The notes: generated by a model from the sequence alone, not told the origin. A stretch of DNA of 11,757 nt from an uncultured Lachnoclostridium sp. (GCA_902464595.1 CABQJX010000086.1:1-11757); one strand, 5' to 3'; counted from the stretch's first letter, positions 1 to 7,113 are shown. Numbers and translations are program-made.

Positions 1-1020
1 AGCTCTCTCATTGTCGCTCATATCCAGGCGGTCTAAGATCCCCTCATCTCCCTCTAAGATCTTGCTGGCTGCAAACCGGGTAGGAATATGGGCGGCCCGG
101 GCATGATCATCGATGAGATGCATCACTGCATGGATCCCCCTGTGAACCGGGTCATCCTCCCGGCAGAGGTCAATATCCACTGGTTTTTCCTGATATTTTG
201 CCACATGGACCGCATGGCGCACCAGCTCCCCAATACCCTCTCCCTTTGCCGCAGAAATAGGAACCACCGGAACACCCAGACGCTCCTCCATCTCATTTAC
301 TGACACAAAACCGCCGTTTTCCCGCAGCTCGTCCATCATATTCAATGCGATCACCATGGGAACACCTAACTCCAACAGCTGAAGGGTCAAATAAAAATTC
401 CGCTCAATGTTGGTGGCATCCACAATATTGATAATGCCTTTTGGCTTCTCCTGAAGCACAAACTCCCTTGTAACGATCTCCTCACTGCTGTAGGGGGACA
501 TGGAGTAGATTCCCGGAAGATCTGTGATCAGCGTATTCTCATATCCTTTAATCACCCCATCCTTCCGGTCTACGGTCACGCCCGGAAAATTTCCTACATG
601 CTGGTTAGAGCCTGTAAGCTGGTTAAACAGCGTGGTTTTTCCGCAATTCTGGTTTCCGATCAGGGCAAAGGTGAGGGTCTCGCTCTCCGGGAGAGGATTC
701 TCTGTTTTTTTCGAGTGGTATTTTCCCGACTCCCCTAATCCTGGATGAGCAATTTTTTTTCTGACTTCCCCGCTCTCTTTTCTGGGAGCAGGATCATGGG
801 GCGGCCCGATCTCAATCTGCCCTGCATCCTCCAAACGTATGGTAAGCTCATAATCATGGATCCGAAGCTCGATGGGATCCCCCATGGGCGCATACTTGAT
901 TACCGTCACCTCTGCCCCCTGGATCAGCCCCATATCAAGCAAATGCTGGCGCAATGCCCCCGTCCCCCCCACTGACAAAATGGAGGCGGATTTTCCGATG
1001 GGAAGTTCTTTCAGTGTCAT
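1..1020 (-). CDS. feoB: Ferrous iron transport protein, FeoA-FeoB fusion (3' end off the window)
   Basis: This gene encodes the G-protein part of the Feo ferrous iron (Fe2+) importer in the cytoplasmic membrane, with a FeoA-like SH3 domain fused to its N-terminus. The visible 340 residues run open to the left edge. Residues 1-71 match FeoA (LLDMGLIQGAEV, then APMGDPIELR). Residues 72-115 are a charged linker. The FeoB GTPase domain follows, with G1 GNQNCGKTT (122-130), G2 VGNFPGVTVDRKDG (142-155), G3 DLPG plus YSSEEIVTREF (167-187), G4 NMMD (227-230) and G5 SAAKG (256-260). The membrane part would lie beyond position 1. The start at 1020 is set by AGGAG at 1029-1033, 8 nt away. It is preceded by its own promoter, a DtxR-like palindrome and a leader ORF, so iron-responsive control is likely. 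FeoA-FeoB fusions are known in other bacteria. Confidence 0.96.
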   Translation of the reverse strand, partial: MTLKELPIGKSASILSVGGTGALRQHLLDMGLIQGAEVTVIKYAPMGDPIELRIHDYELTIRLEDAGQIEIGPPHDPAPRKESGEVRKKIAHPGLGESGKYHSKKTENPLPESETLTFALIGNQNCGKTTLFNQLTGSNQHVGNFPGVTVDRKDGVIKGYENTLITDLPGIYSMSPYSSEEIVTREFVLQEKPKGIINIVDATNIERNFYLTLQLLELGVPMVIALNMMDELRENGGFVSVNEMEERLGVPVVPISAAKGEGIGELVRHAVHVAKYQEKPVDIDLCREDDPVHRGIHAVMHLIDDHARAAHIPTRFAASKILEGDEGILDRLDMSDNERA

Positions 1021-1049
1021 ATATGTATCTCCTATCCTTAGATTTTATG

Positions 1050-1094
1050 TTATGGTTCACTGCAAGTCTTTGGGAATGCTGCGAACCGCAGCAT
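1050..1094 (-). CDS. Candidate 14-residue leader peptide upstream of feoAB
   Basis: A very short ORF encodes MLRFAAFPKTCSEP and ends 29 nt before the feoAB start codon. Its start has a good ribosome binding site, GAGGTG at 1101-1106, 6 nt from the ATG. The first eight bases of the ORF form one arm of a perfect hairpin, so start-codon access could be controlled by folding. The peptide has a single cysteine. I do not recognise it as a described leader peptide. A leader ORF lying just ahead of a metal transporter gene could regulate it by attenuation or coupling, but that is inference. It may also be chance, because 14 codons is short; the evidence is the ribosome binding site, the spacing and the position. 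Confidence 0.4.
   Translation of the reverse strand: MLRFAAFPKTCSEP
1076..1094 (-). promoter_or_regulatory. Perfect 8-bp hairpin in the feoAB leader
   Basis: On the transcribed strand ATGCTGCG and CGCAGCAT flank a GTT loop, giving eight consecutive base pairs. No T-run follows, so it is not an intrinsic terminator. It contains the start codon of the candidate leader ORF and lies about 55 nt upstream of the feoAB start. It is most likely an RNA structure in the 5' untranslated region that affects leader translation or mRNA stability; the function is inferred. Confidence 0.5.
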
Positions 1095-1131
1095 CTTTCT
1101 CACCTCTTTTGCTTCTCTGGGTTCTATTACG

Positions 1132-1159
1132 ATGTTAGTTCAATCTAACCCACGATCAA
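1132..1159 (-). promoter_or_regulatory. DtxR/MntR-like palindrome overlapping a weak promoter for feoAB
   Basis: GTTAG (1134-1138) and CTAAC (1145-1149) form a perfect inverted repeat around six bases. This resembles the TTAG...CTAA half-sites of metal-dependent DtxR/IdeR/MntR repressors, which often control feo genes. On the minus strand it lies over the spacer and -10 of a possible weak promoter, TTGATC (1154-1159), 16 bp, TAACAT (1132-1137), the usual place for a repressor to block RNA polymerase. The same bases could also form an RNA hairpin in transcripts from the stronger upstream promoter. Whether it acts as a DNA operator or an RNA element cannot be decided from the sequence. Confidence 0.45.
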
Positions 1160-1270
1160 AGAACAGCAGCCCCACTGGGTCCTACAGGTTTTCCGGATCA
1201 GGCTTTTCCAGACAGGACTGCATAAAAACAAAAAGGATGTAAATGAAAAAATTTCTCATTGAACATTTGA

Positions 1271-1299
1271 AGTATAATACGGATATTCCTGCAAGTCAA
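1271..1299 (-). promoter_or_regulatory. Strong sigma-A-type promoter for feoAB
   Basis: On the minus strand TTGACT (1294-1299) is separated by exactly 17 bp from TATACT (1271-1276), each one mismatch from the vegetative consensus. Transcription would start near 1264, giving a leader of about 244 nt before feoAB. That is long enough to hold the palindrome, the leader ORF and its hairpin. The promoter begins only 22 bp after the stop codon of the upstream gene, and I see no clear terminator between them, so some read-through into feoAB is possible. Confidence 0.65.
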
Positions 1300-1321
1300 C
1301 CAAAAAAACAGGAAAATTTTG

Positions 1322-2788
1322 TCAAGTATTCCATACAATGGGCAGTCTCTCTATCTCCTTCGTTTCCAGGTCATAGGAGCCGTATTCCAAAAAATCCCCT
1401 TGCTCTGAAACTATAATAAAACCGTATCTGCCTTCATTCGGCGGTTCCAATGAGAAAAGACTGGAGCAGAACATACTTTCCCCTTTTAAGAGGCTTCTCA
1501 CCTGTTCCTCCGCCTTCCAAATTTCTTCCTGGCCGGTAGAAGGTGGTGTCTGCCAGAAACCTTCCCATTTTCTCATCTGGCCTTCCTGGAAACGGTATTC
1601 CCATGTCGTCGGTTCCTGATTCTTCTCATCATACCGATGCGGCATAATCAATACCCGTTCCCTATCTGCACAGATAAAAGAGGCTCCATCTCCCTGTGTC
1701 TGATCTGCTCCCAGAGCAGTAAGATCAATGGCCTTTGCAAGCTTATAGCCTTCATCTTCTCTCCGGCACAAAAAGAGTCCTTTATGTATATGGAATATTA
1801 ATTTTTCTTCATCTGCACGATCCAAACATATCCCATCAGCCCCTAAAAAAGAACTTATATCTCTTGAAATATCCAGCTGTTCCTTTTTAAGCTCCGGTAC
1901 TGGGGAAATCTTCCCATGGGAAGCGCGAAAGGAGACTTCCTTTTTGTCTTTATTTTCACTGTAAAACATTCCATAGGTGAACGGCGCCCCCGTTCCTCCT
2001 TCTGTCACCTCCAGGCTCACCCCTCCGTTCCCAAGATAGGAAAGAAGGCTGCCTTCTGCCAGCCCTGACGCCCCTTTCTCTTTTGTTTCCCTGCCTGTCA
2101 CAGCCTCATATGGAAACCCAATCCCAACGGTCTGGCATCCCCCGTCTCTCTTTATAAAAGCAAGAAACAGCTGATCCTCTTTGCTGTCGTTGTACAGAAG
2201 CACTTTCGATAATCCAAATGCCTGATCTCTTGCCTCGATCCAATCCAGTACCCTCCAATCCTTTTCACAAAATCCCATCATTGGATTATTGGAAAGCTCA
2301 GGATCACCTGTAGAATCATGGGACTCAGGATCAGAAGGAAGATCATCGGCGCGCCGCAGGACTGTCCACCCTTCCTCAGGGATCACCTCAAAAACTGCCT
2401 CATCTTCCCGGCTGATGGAACCAGAAAAATCGACTTGATAGCCCAGAGAATCGACATGGCTGCACACGCTTGCAGTGACAAAGTGATCCTTTACAAACAG
2501 CAGCTGTACCATCCCCTCGCTGACCGTTTCCCGGATCGATCTGCTGTGAAACCCGATCACTTCTGCTATTTCTTTTTTGCTGGTATAGGGAGCAAATGTA
2601 TATACTCGATCCCATTCAAAGGGAACCAGATCATTTAATGCAACCGTTTTTCTTTCCGGCTCAATGGACTGGATCGAACGTTTCAGCTCCCAGTTGTGCC
2701 AGAAAACGATGGGATTCCCTATTAAAAGATAGCTGGATAACAGTACAAGGGCAATAACGAATAAGCTTCTTATCCCGTTCTTTTTCAT
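1322..2788 (-). CDS. Membrane-anchored extracytoplasmic protein of unknown function
   Basis: A 488-residue protein that I do not recognise. It has a basic N-terminus and one hydrophobic segment (about residues 8-23) with no lipobox cysteine, so it is probably a signal anchor with the rest outside the membrane. Residues 56-69, PFEWDRVYTFAPYT, followed by a KKEIAEVIGF stretch, resemble a motif I have seen in small hypothetical membrane or lipoproteins of Firmicutes, also of unknown role. The remainder is acidic, soluble-looking and without clear repeats. The start at 2788 is chosen because AGGAGG (2794-2799) lies 5 nt upstream; a longer frame opening at 2836 would place that ribosome binding site inside the gene. 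It follows the MATE gene by 79 bp with no obvious terminator, so it may share that transcript. Confidence 0.8.
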   Translation of the reverse strand: MKKNGIRSLFVIALVLLSSYLLIGNPIVFWHNWELKRSIQSIEPERKTVALNDLVPFEWDRVYTFAPYTSKKEIAEVIGFHSRSIRETVSEGMVQLLFVKDHFVTASVCSHVDSLGYQVDFSGSISREDEAVFEVIPEEGWTVLRRADDLPSDPESHDSTGDPELSNNPMMGFCEKDWRVLDWIEARDQAFGLSKVLLYNDSKEDQLFLAFIKRDGGCQTVGIGFPYEAVTGRETKEKGASGLAEGSLLSYLGNGGVSLEVTEGGTGAPFTYGMFYSENKDKKEVSFRASHGKISPVPELKKEQLDISRDISSFLGADGICLDRADEEKLIFHIHKGLFLCRREDEGYKLAKAIDLTALGADQTQGDGASFICADRERVLIMPHRYDEKNQEPTTWEYRFQEGQMRKWEGFWQTPPSTGQEEIWKAEEQVRSLLKGESMFCSSLFSLEPPNEGRYGFIIVSEQGDFLEYGSYDLETKEIERLPIVWNT

Positions 2789-2867
2789 CGGAACCTCCTG
2801 ACTTGAAATACCAAATACTGTCCCAATTGTCATCAAAAGTGAATGAACGCCCTCCGAAATAAAAAGC

Positions 2868-4175
2868 CTACATCCACCTTGCCTTCCATGTATAGCCGAT
2901 CATCAGCACTGCCCCTAAGCCCCAGGATAATGGATAAATAAGATACACGTAATCCACTGTATGATGGAGGGGAAGTACAAAGGTCAGCCACGCCACACGG
3001 AATGCACAGAGGGATACCAGAAGGATCACCATGGGAGGGATGGTCTTTCCCGTCCCCCTCACCGTCCCGGCCAGAGAATGAAGGGCGGCTAACAGAAAGT
3101 AGAAGGGGCAGAAATATTTCATGGCAGTGGCTCCGGCCTCGATCACTGCCCTGTCTCTTGAGAACAGCTGTAAAATAGGCTGGGAGCAGGTCATCAGTAT
3201 AAAACCAGTGATAATGGTATACATCACGCTGAAAACTAAGGTGATCCACATTCCTTTTCTGACCCGATCTAACTTTCCGGCCCCATAGTTCTGTCCTGTA
3301 AAAGTGGTGCTGGCCATGCTCAGACTTAAAACAGGCAGGATATTAAATCCGTCCACCTTCATATAGGCTCCGAAGCCTGCCATCGCAGCCGGGCCAAAGA
3401 CATTGATGCTGGACTGCACCAAAACATTGGACAGGGAGACGACCATATTTTGTATCCCCGTAGGCAGTCCCACCTGGATCATTCGCAGCGCTGTATTTTT
3501 ATGTATTTTCAGCTCCTTTATATGAACCTGATAGGAGCCTTTTACCCGGAGCAAAAAGCCCAAAGCCAGAATACAGGATACAGCCTGGCTGACATCGGTG
3601 GCGATGGCCGCTCCCTTTACCCCCAGCCCAAGACCGCGGATAAAAAGCAGATCCAGCACAATATTCGTTGCAGACGCTGCAGCCAAATATAAAAGGGATC
3701 TCTTTGAATTTCCCACCGCGTTTAAGATTCCAGCCTCCATGTTGTAGACCACATTAAATACCAGGCCTATGGAGAAAATCCTCAGGTAACTGACGGAGTC
3801 CCTCATAACCTCCTTTGGCGTCTTCATCCATCGCAGCAGGCAGAGGGTGAGGACAAATCCCAGGACGGACAGCAGGATTCCTAACAGAAAAGCGATCACA
3901 ATGGCAGTGTGAACGGATCTTGAAATCCGCTTCTGCTTTCCGGCCCCCACCGCCTGGGCTACTAATATCCCTGCTCCTACTGCCAGCCCCTGGCTGAAGG
4001 CAATCAAAAGATTAATAAGGGCAGAGCTGGAACCCACGGCTGCCAGTCCATTGCTCCCCACATAATTTCCGACAATAATAGAGTCCACTGCATTGTATGT
4101 CTGCTGCAGTAAATTGCCTAAGATAAGAGGTACAGCGAACCATAAAAGGGTCTTTCCAATTTTTCCTTCGGTCAT
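2868..4175 (-). CDS. MATE family multidrug/sodium antiporter
   Basis: A 435-residue integral membrane protein of the MatE family, which exports drugs or metabolites in exchange for Na+ or H+. The N-terminus is typical: a short cytoplasmic MTEGKIGKTLLWFAVPLILG followed by QQTYNAVDSIIVGNYVG. About twelve hydrophobic segments are visible, and the second half repeats the pattern (GLPTGIQNMVVSLSNVLVQ, then FTGQNYGAGKLDRVRKGM). The length fits the family (about 430-460). The start codon overlaps the stop of the upstream flavoprotein gene as ATGA, with GGGAG upstream, so translation is coupled. The natural substrate cannot be told from sequence; pairing with an FMN flavoprotein is common in clostridia and could mean export of, or protection from, redox-active compounds, but that is inference. 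Confidence 0.95.
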   Translation of the reverse strand: MTEGKIGKTLLWFAVPLILGNLLQQTYNAVDSIIVGNYVGSNGLAAVGSSSALINLLIAFSQGLAVGAGILVAQAVGAGKQKRISRSVHTAIVIAFLLGILLSVLGFVLTLCLLRWMKTPKEVMRDSVSYLRIFSIGLVFNVVYNMEAGILNAVGNSKRSLLYLAAASATNIVLDLLFIRGLGLGVKGAAIATDVSQAVSCILALGFLLRVKGSYQVHIKELKIHKNTALRMIQVGLPTGIQNMVVSLSNVLVQSSINVFGPAAMAGFGAYMKVDGFNILPVLSLSMASTTFTGQNYGAGKLDRVRKGMWITLVFSVMYTIITGFILMTCSQPILQLFSRDRAVIEAGATAMKYFCPFYFLLAALHSLAGTVRGTGKTIPPMVILLVSLCAFRVAWLTFVLPLHHTVDYVYLIYPLSWGLGAVLMIGYTWKARWM

Positions 4176-4711
4176 TGTATGGAGGCTCCCATCTCAAAGG
4201 CTTGTTTCAGGGCTGGATGTCCTTCTATATCCCCTGGGCCATCCACTCCTCCTGCAAAAACCGTTCCCTTCAGCTCTGCCCTCGGGAAGCAGTCGATCCA
4301 CCCATGAAGGCCGCTTACAGCCCGCCGGTCCGTCTCCGCCTCATCCTCTGCCGCTGCGGACAGAAAATAAATATCTGTGAACTGGTAGTCTGAATCATAC
4401 AGGCAGTTGGCCCGGTCCAGCATTGTTTTCATCTGACCGCACATCTCATAATAATAGATGGGAGAAGCAAAAGCAATGACCTGAGCCTTCCCCATTTTTT
4501 CTGCAATCTCCACTGCATCGTCCTGGATCACACAGGCTCCTGTTTTCAGACAGGCAAGACATCCGCGGCAAAACTGGATTTCCTTTCCCTGAAGAGTTAT
4601 GAACTCCACGTGATTTCCCGCTTTCTCAGCCCCTTTTGCAAATTCCTCTGCCAAACGCTGGGAATTTCCCTTTCTCAAGCTGGTTGAGATCACTAATACG
4701 TTCTTTCCCAT
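4172..4711 (-). CDS. NADPH-dependent FMN reductase / iron-sulfur-flavoprotein-like protein
   Basis: A 179-residue flavodoxin-fold protein, probably a cytoplasmic FMN-dependent oxidoreductase. Residues 9-20 (STSLRKGNSQRL) form the FMN phosphate-binding loop, and SPIYYYEMCGQMK (83-95) is the second flavin-binding loop with the usual contact for the isoalloxazine ring. Between them four cysteines, C48-x2-C51-x2-C54-x5-C60, match the compact cysteine motif of iron-sulfur flavoproteins, so a [4Fe-4S] cluster is possible. The start at 4711 is supported by AGGAGG 5 nt upstream; an in-frame ATG at 4729 lies upstream of that site and is less likely. The gene overlaps the MATE gene by 4 bp and appears to have its own promoter after rhaD. 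The electron acceptor is unknown. Confidence 0.9.
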   Translation of the reverse strand: MGKNVLVISTSLRKGNSQRLAEEFAKGAEKAGNHVEFITLQGKEIQFCRGCLACLKTGACVIQDDAVEIAEKMGKAQVIAFASPIYYYEMCGQMKTMLDRANCLYDSDYQFTDIYFLSAAAEDEAETDRRAVSGLHGWIDCFPRAELKGTVFAGGVDGPGDIEGHPALKQAFEMGASIQ

Positions 4712-4760
4712 AGGAACCTCCTTTTTCATCTTCCGTCATTTTATCATCAGGCGCACAATC

Positions 4761-4793
4761 AAAAATGCAGGTAAGCCATCCGACATACCTACA
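4761..4793 (-). terminator. Intrinsic terminator of the rhamnose operon
   Basis: On the minus strand TGTAGGTATGTC (4782-4793) pairs with GGCTTACCTGCA (4766-4777) around a four-base GGAT loop, with a single T-T mismatch and two G-T pairs. Five T residues (4765-4761) follow directly. It begins 32 bp after the rhaD stop codon and faces the right way to end the rhaBAD transcript. Its outer base overlaps the -10 box of the next promoter. Confidence 0.7.
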
Positions 4794-4821
4794 TTTTAAA
4801 TCCCTTGCCTAAGAATGTAAA
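4793..4821 (-). promoter_or_regulatory. Promoter for the flavoprotein-MATE unit
   Basis: TTTACA (4816-4821) is separated by exactly 17 bp from TAAAAT (4793-4798) on the minus strand. Both are close to the vegetative consensus. The start site would fall near 4786, inside the 5' arm of the terminator hairpin, so transcripts starting here would lack the outer half of that arm and should not form the full stem. The -35 box starts 4 bp after the rhaD stop codon. Confidence 0.55.
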
Positions 4822-4825
4822 CCCT

Positions 4826-5653
4826 TTATTTTTCGTACAAAAACCGCTCCGGAAGGGTCACATGGAAATCCCTTGCCAGATCCCGAAACTGCTTTGGCTC
4901 AATGGTCTGAAGCTTATCCGACCGCATAGACAGAACCTTTACTAAGATCTCTGCTGACTTCTCCACTGTGTGCATAAGGCCAAAGGTCAGGTCAAAATCC
5001 TCTCCGGAACAAAACAGTCCGTGATGAGCCCAAACCGCCACATCAAAATCCTTCATCAGCTGGCTGGTAGCCACCGCGATTTCCCTTCCGCCTGGGACCA
5101 TCCAGCCCACCACGCCAATGCCGGAGGGAAATACCACGGGACATTCTGTTGCCATCTCCCACAACTCTCTTGTAAATACCTCGCTTTTTAGGGGGAGGAC
5201 AAAGGTCAGAGCAATCACATTAACAGGATGGGCGTGGTAGATCACCCTATGTCTTCCGCCTGTGGCTTCCTTTTTCACCTCATGGTTCATCAGATGGCTG
5301 GGGAGCTCGCTGGTAGGCCTTCCGCCGTTTACCAGGCCCCATAGGATACGGTACTCCTCCCCCTTTTTGTCAATCTCAATGATGCAGGTGCTGTCTGCTG
5401 GATCCAGGATCACGTTGCGGAAATATTTTCCGCTCCCTGTGACCATAAAATATTCTCCTGACAGCCCAGGAACCGTCGTTCCGATGGGCCGCCATTCTCC
5501 CGGCTCTCCAAAAAAAGGCCTGGCCTCCTCTAACTCCTCCTCCTTTATCCGGTAGGACAGGTTTCCGCCGTTTCTCTCATGCCATCCCTGTTCCCAGCCG
5601 TCATTGCACATTTTTATAAATCCCTGCACAAACGGAATATCTGTTATCTGCAT
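4826..5653 (-). CDS. rhaD: L-rhamnulose-1-phosphate aldolase
   Basis: Cytoplasmic class II aldolase that cleaves L-rhamnulose 1-phosphate to dihydroxyacetone phosphate and L-lactaldehyde, the last step of the pathway in this operon. The 275 residues match the length of E. coli RhaD (274) and align along their whole length, for example WHERNGGNLS (24-33), MVTGSGKYFRN (70-80), WGLVNGGRPTSELPSH (105-120), HAHPVNVIALTF (140-151) and TFGLMHTVEKSAEILVKV (223-240). The zinc ligands expected from the E. coli enzyme are present as H140, H142 and H211, and the catalytic acid as E116. The start at 5653 is supported by AGGAGG about 8 nt upstream. It lies 55 bp after rhaA in the same operon and is followed by a terminator. 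Confidence 0.97.
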   Translation of the reverse strand: MQITDIPFVQGFIKMCNDGWEQGWHERNGGNLSYRIKEEELEEARPFFGEPGEWRPIGTTVPGLSGEYFMVTGSGKYFRNVILDPADSTCIIEIDKKGEEYRILWGLVNGGRPTSELPSHLMNHEVKKEATGGRHRVIYHAHPVNVIALTFVLPLKSEVFTRELWEMATECPVVFPSGIGVVGWMVPGGREIAVATSQLMKDFDVAVWAHHGLFCSGEDFDLTFGLMHTVEKSAEILVKVLSMRSDKLQTIEPKQFRDLARDFHVTLPERFLYEK

Positions 5654-5708
5654 TTTCTATTCCTCCTGTTTTGCGGTTTCTTTCCGAAACTATAGTCTCC
5701 TGTGTCTT

Positions 5709-6968
5709 TTACCCTCTCTTACTGAGAACCTCTTTTTCATAGCGTTCTACTTCCCTGTAAAGGTCAAAGTCCCCTGGAACCTGGTTCATCTCGCAATAAT
5801 AGTTCCACACGTCTCCCAGCGGAAGCAGCTTCACTGCCTCCTGCAGCGCCATCAGCTCTGTAAACCTGGCTTTGTCCTGAAGACGGGCCAGAGATCTGTG
5901 AGGCGTGCACAGAGCTGCCAAAAGAGCTTTTTCCATACTTCTCATTCCCACCGCCCAGGCAGAAATGCGGTTGATGCTGGCGTCAAAATAATCCAAGGCG
6001 ATATATACACGGTCTAATGCATTGCAGCGGACGATTTCCTTTGCAATCTCCCTTGTCTCATCGTCCAAAAGCAGCACATGATCTGAATCCCAGCGGACAC
6101 CCCGGGTAACATGAAGGGCAATCTCAGGATAAAAGCAGAGCATGGCGGGAATCTTATCAGAAACGACCTCCGTGGGGTGGTAATGGCCGTTATCCATAAG
6201 AGGAAGACAGCCCTCATGGCCTGCGGCAAAGGACAGGGCAAATTCTGCGCTTCCTGCGGTATAGGACTCTACTCCGATGCCAAATACCTTTGACTCCACA
6301 CAGGGCTTTACCTTATCCCGGTCAAAGGGCTCTGACAGGATTTCCTCCAAAGACTCCTTGTAGCGCATACGTGGCCCCATACGGTCCGCCGGAACGTCCT
6401 TAAAGCCGTCCCCGATCCAGATATTCATCACGCAAGGGATTCCTGTCTCCTCTGCAAAATACTGGGCAATGCGGATACACGCCTTTCCATGGTTGATCCA
6501 GAATCGTCTTACCTCAGGATCCGGGCTTGTAAGGGTCAGGCCGTCTTTAACCATAGGGTGGGAAAAGAAGGTGGGGTTAAAATCCAGTCCCATATGCCGT
6601 TTTTTGGCAAATTCCACCCACTTTGCAAAATGCTTTGGCTCCAACCGATCCCGATCCGCCGTCTCCCCTTCTTCAAAAATCGCATAGCTGGCATGGACAT
6701 TGATCTTTTTCTTTCCGGGAATCAGGAAAAGAGCCTGATCCATATCCTCCATCAGCTCCTGGGGCGTCCTTGCCTTTCCTGGATAATTTCCAGTTGTCTG
6801 GATCCCTCCTGTCAAGGGGCCGTCCTGGTCAAACCCTGTAACGTCGTCCCCCTGCCAGCAATGCATGGAAACAGGGATATTTTTTAAATCAGCAAGGGCC
6901 TGATCCGTATCAATTCCCAATTTTCCGTAAATTTCTTTTGCCGCTTCGTATCGTTCCTTCACCGTCAT
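5709..6968 (-). CDS. rhaA: L-rhamnose isomerase
   Basis: Cytoplasmic metal-dependent isomerase that converts L-rhamnose to L-rhamnulose, the first step of the pathway. Its 419 residues equal the length I recall for E. coli RhaA. Family blocks are clear: PVSMHCWQGDDVTGF (32-46), KKINVHASYA (87-96), ESKVFGIGVESYT (225-237), MDNGHYHPTEV (258-268), HVTRGVRWDSDHVLLLDDE (286-304) and LDYFDASINRISAW (325-338). Residues that correspond to the metal ligands of the E. coli enzyme appear intact, probably E225, D259, H286, D294, D296 and D326. The start at 6968 is preceded by a long purine-only leader containing AAAGGG rather than a classic AGGAGG, which is unlike the other genes here. It sits between rhaB and rhaD. 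Confidence 0.98.
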   Translation of the reverse strand: MTVKERYEAAKEIYGKLGIDTDQALADLKNIPVSMHCWQGDDVTGFDQDGPLTGGIQTTGNYPGKARTPQELMEDMDQALFLIPGKKKINVHASYAIFEEGETADRDRLEPKHFAKWVEFAKKRHMGLDFNPTFFSHPMVKDGLTLTSPDPEVRRFWINHGKACIRIAQYFAEETGIPCVMNIWIGDGFKDVPADRMGPRMRYKESLEEILSEPFDRDKVKPCVESKVFGIGVESYTAGSAEFALSFAAGHEGCLPLMDNGHYHPTEVVSDKIPAMLCFYPEIALHVTRGVRWDSDHVLLLDDETREIAKEIVRCNALDRVYIALDYFDASINRISAWAVGMRSMEKALLAALCTPHRSLARLQDKARFTELMALQEAVKLLPLGDVWNYYCEMNQVPGDFDLYREVERYEKEVLSKRG

Positions 6969-7058
6969 TTTTCTTTACCCTTTCCCTTCGTTTTCTTTTC
7001 TCTCTTTTCTATTTCTTTTTTTCTTCCTTTTCTTTTTTCTTCCTTCTTCGTTCCTTCT
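6969..7058 (-). repeat. 90-nt polypurine tract in the rhaB-rhaA intercistronic region
   Basis: On the transcribed strand 86 of 90 bases immediately upstream of rhaA are A or G. The pyrimidines lie opposite positions 6977, 6990, 7011 and 7050, and one uninterrupted purine run is 38 nt long (7012-7049). It contains several GGAAG and AAGGG blocks that could act as multiple weak Shine-Dalgarno sites or an unstructured standby site for ribosomes. Such mirror-symmetric tracts can also form triplex DNA. The rest of the gap (7059-7113) holds an inverted repeat, TCAGCC/GGCTGA (7080-7085 and 7098-7103), with a 12-nt loop. Confidence 0.8.
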
Positions 7059-7113
7059 ATCAGCTTCTTATCTGCCAAATCAGCCAAGAAGATGTATGGC
7101 TGAACTGCTGCTG

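Noticed and set aside
1060..1110. Hairpin at 1076-1094 as a terminator or attenuator
   Set aside because: No U-tract follows the stem on the minus strand, and no plus-strand gene ends nearby.
1021..1264. NiCo (czcD), Mn (yybP-ykoY) or other known riboswitch in the feoAB leader
   Set aside because: Hairpins exist but I could not place the conserved core motifs of any class; kept only as an unassigned structured leader.
2833..3249. 138-codon minus-strand ORF
   Set aside because: It is an alternative frame inside the MATE gene and gives a low-complexity, non-family protein.
4712..4729. Upstream in-frame ATG at 4729 as the flavoprotein start
   Set aside because: The AGGAGG at 4717-4722 lies after that ATG and is ideally spaced for the ATG at 4711.
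5604..6017. 137-codon plus-strand ORF
   Set aside because: It lies antisense across the rhaA-rhaD boundary, shows no ribosome binding site or recognisable protein features, and the minus-strand frames are clear rhaA and rhaD.
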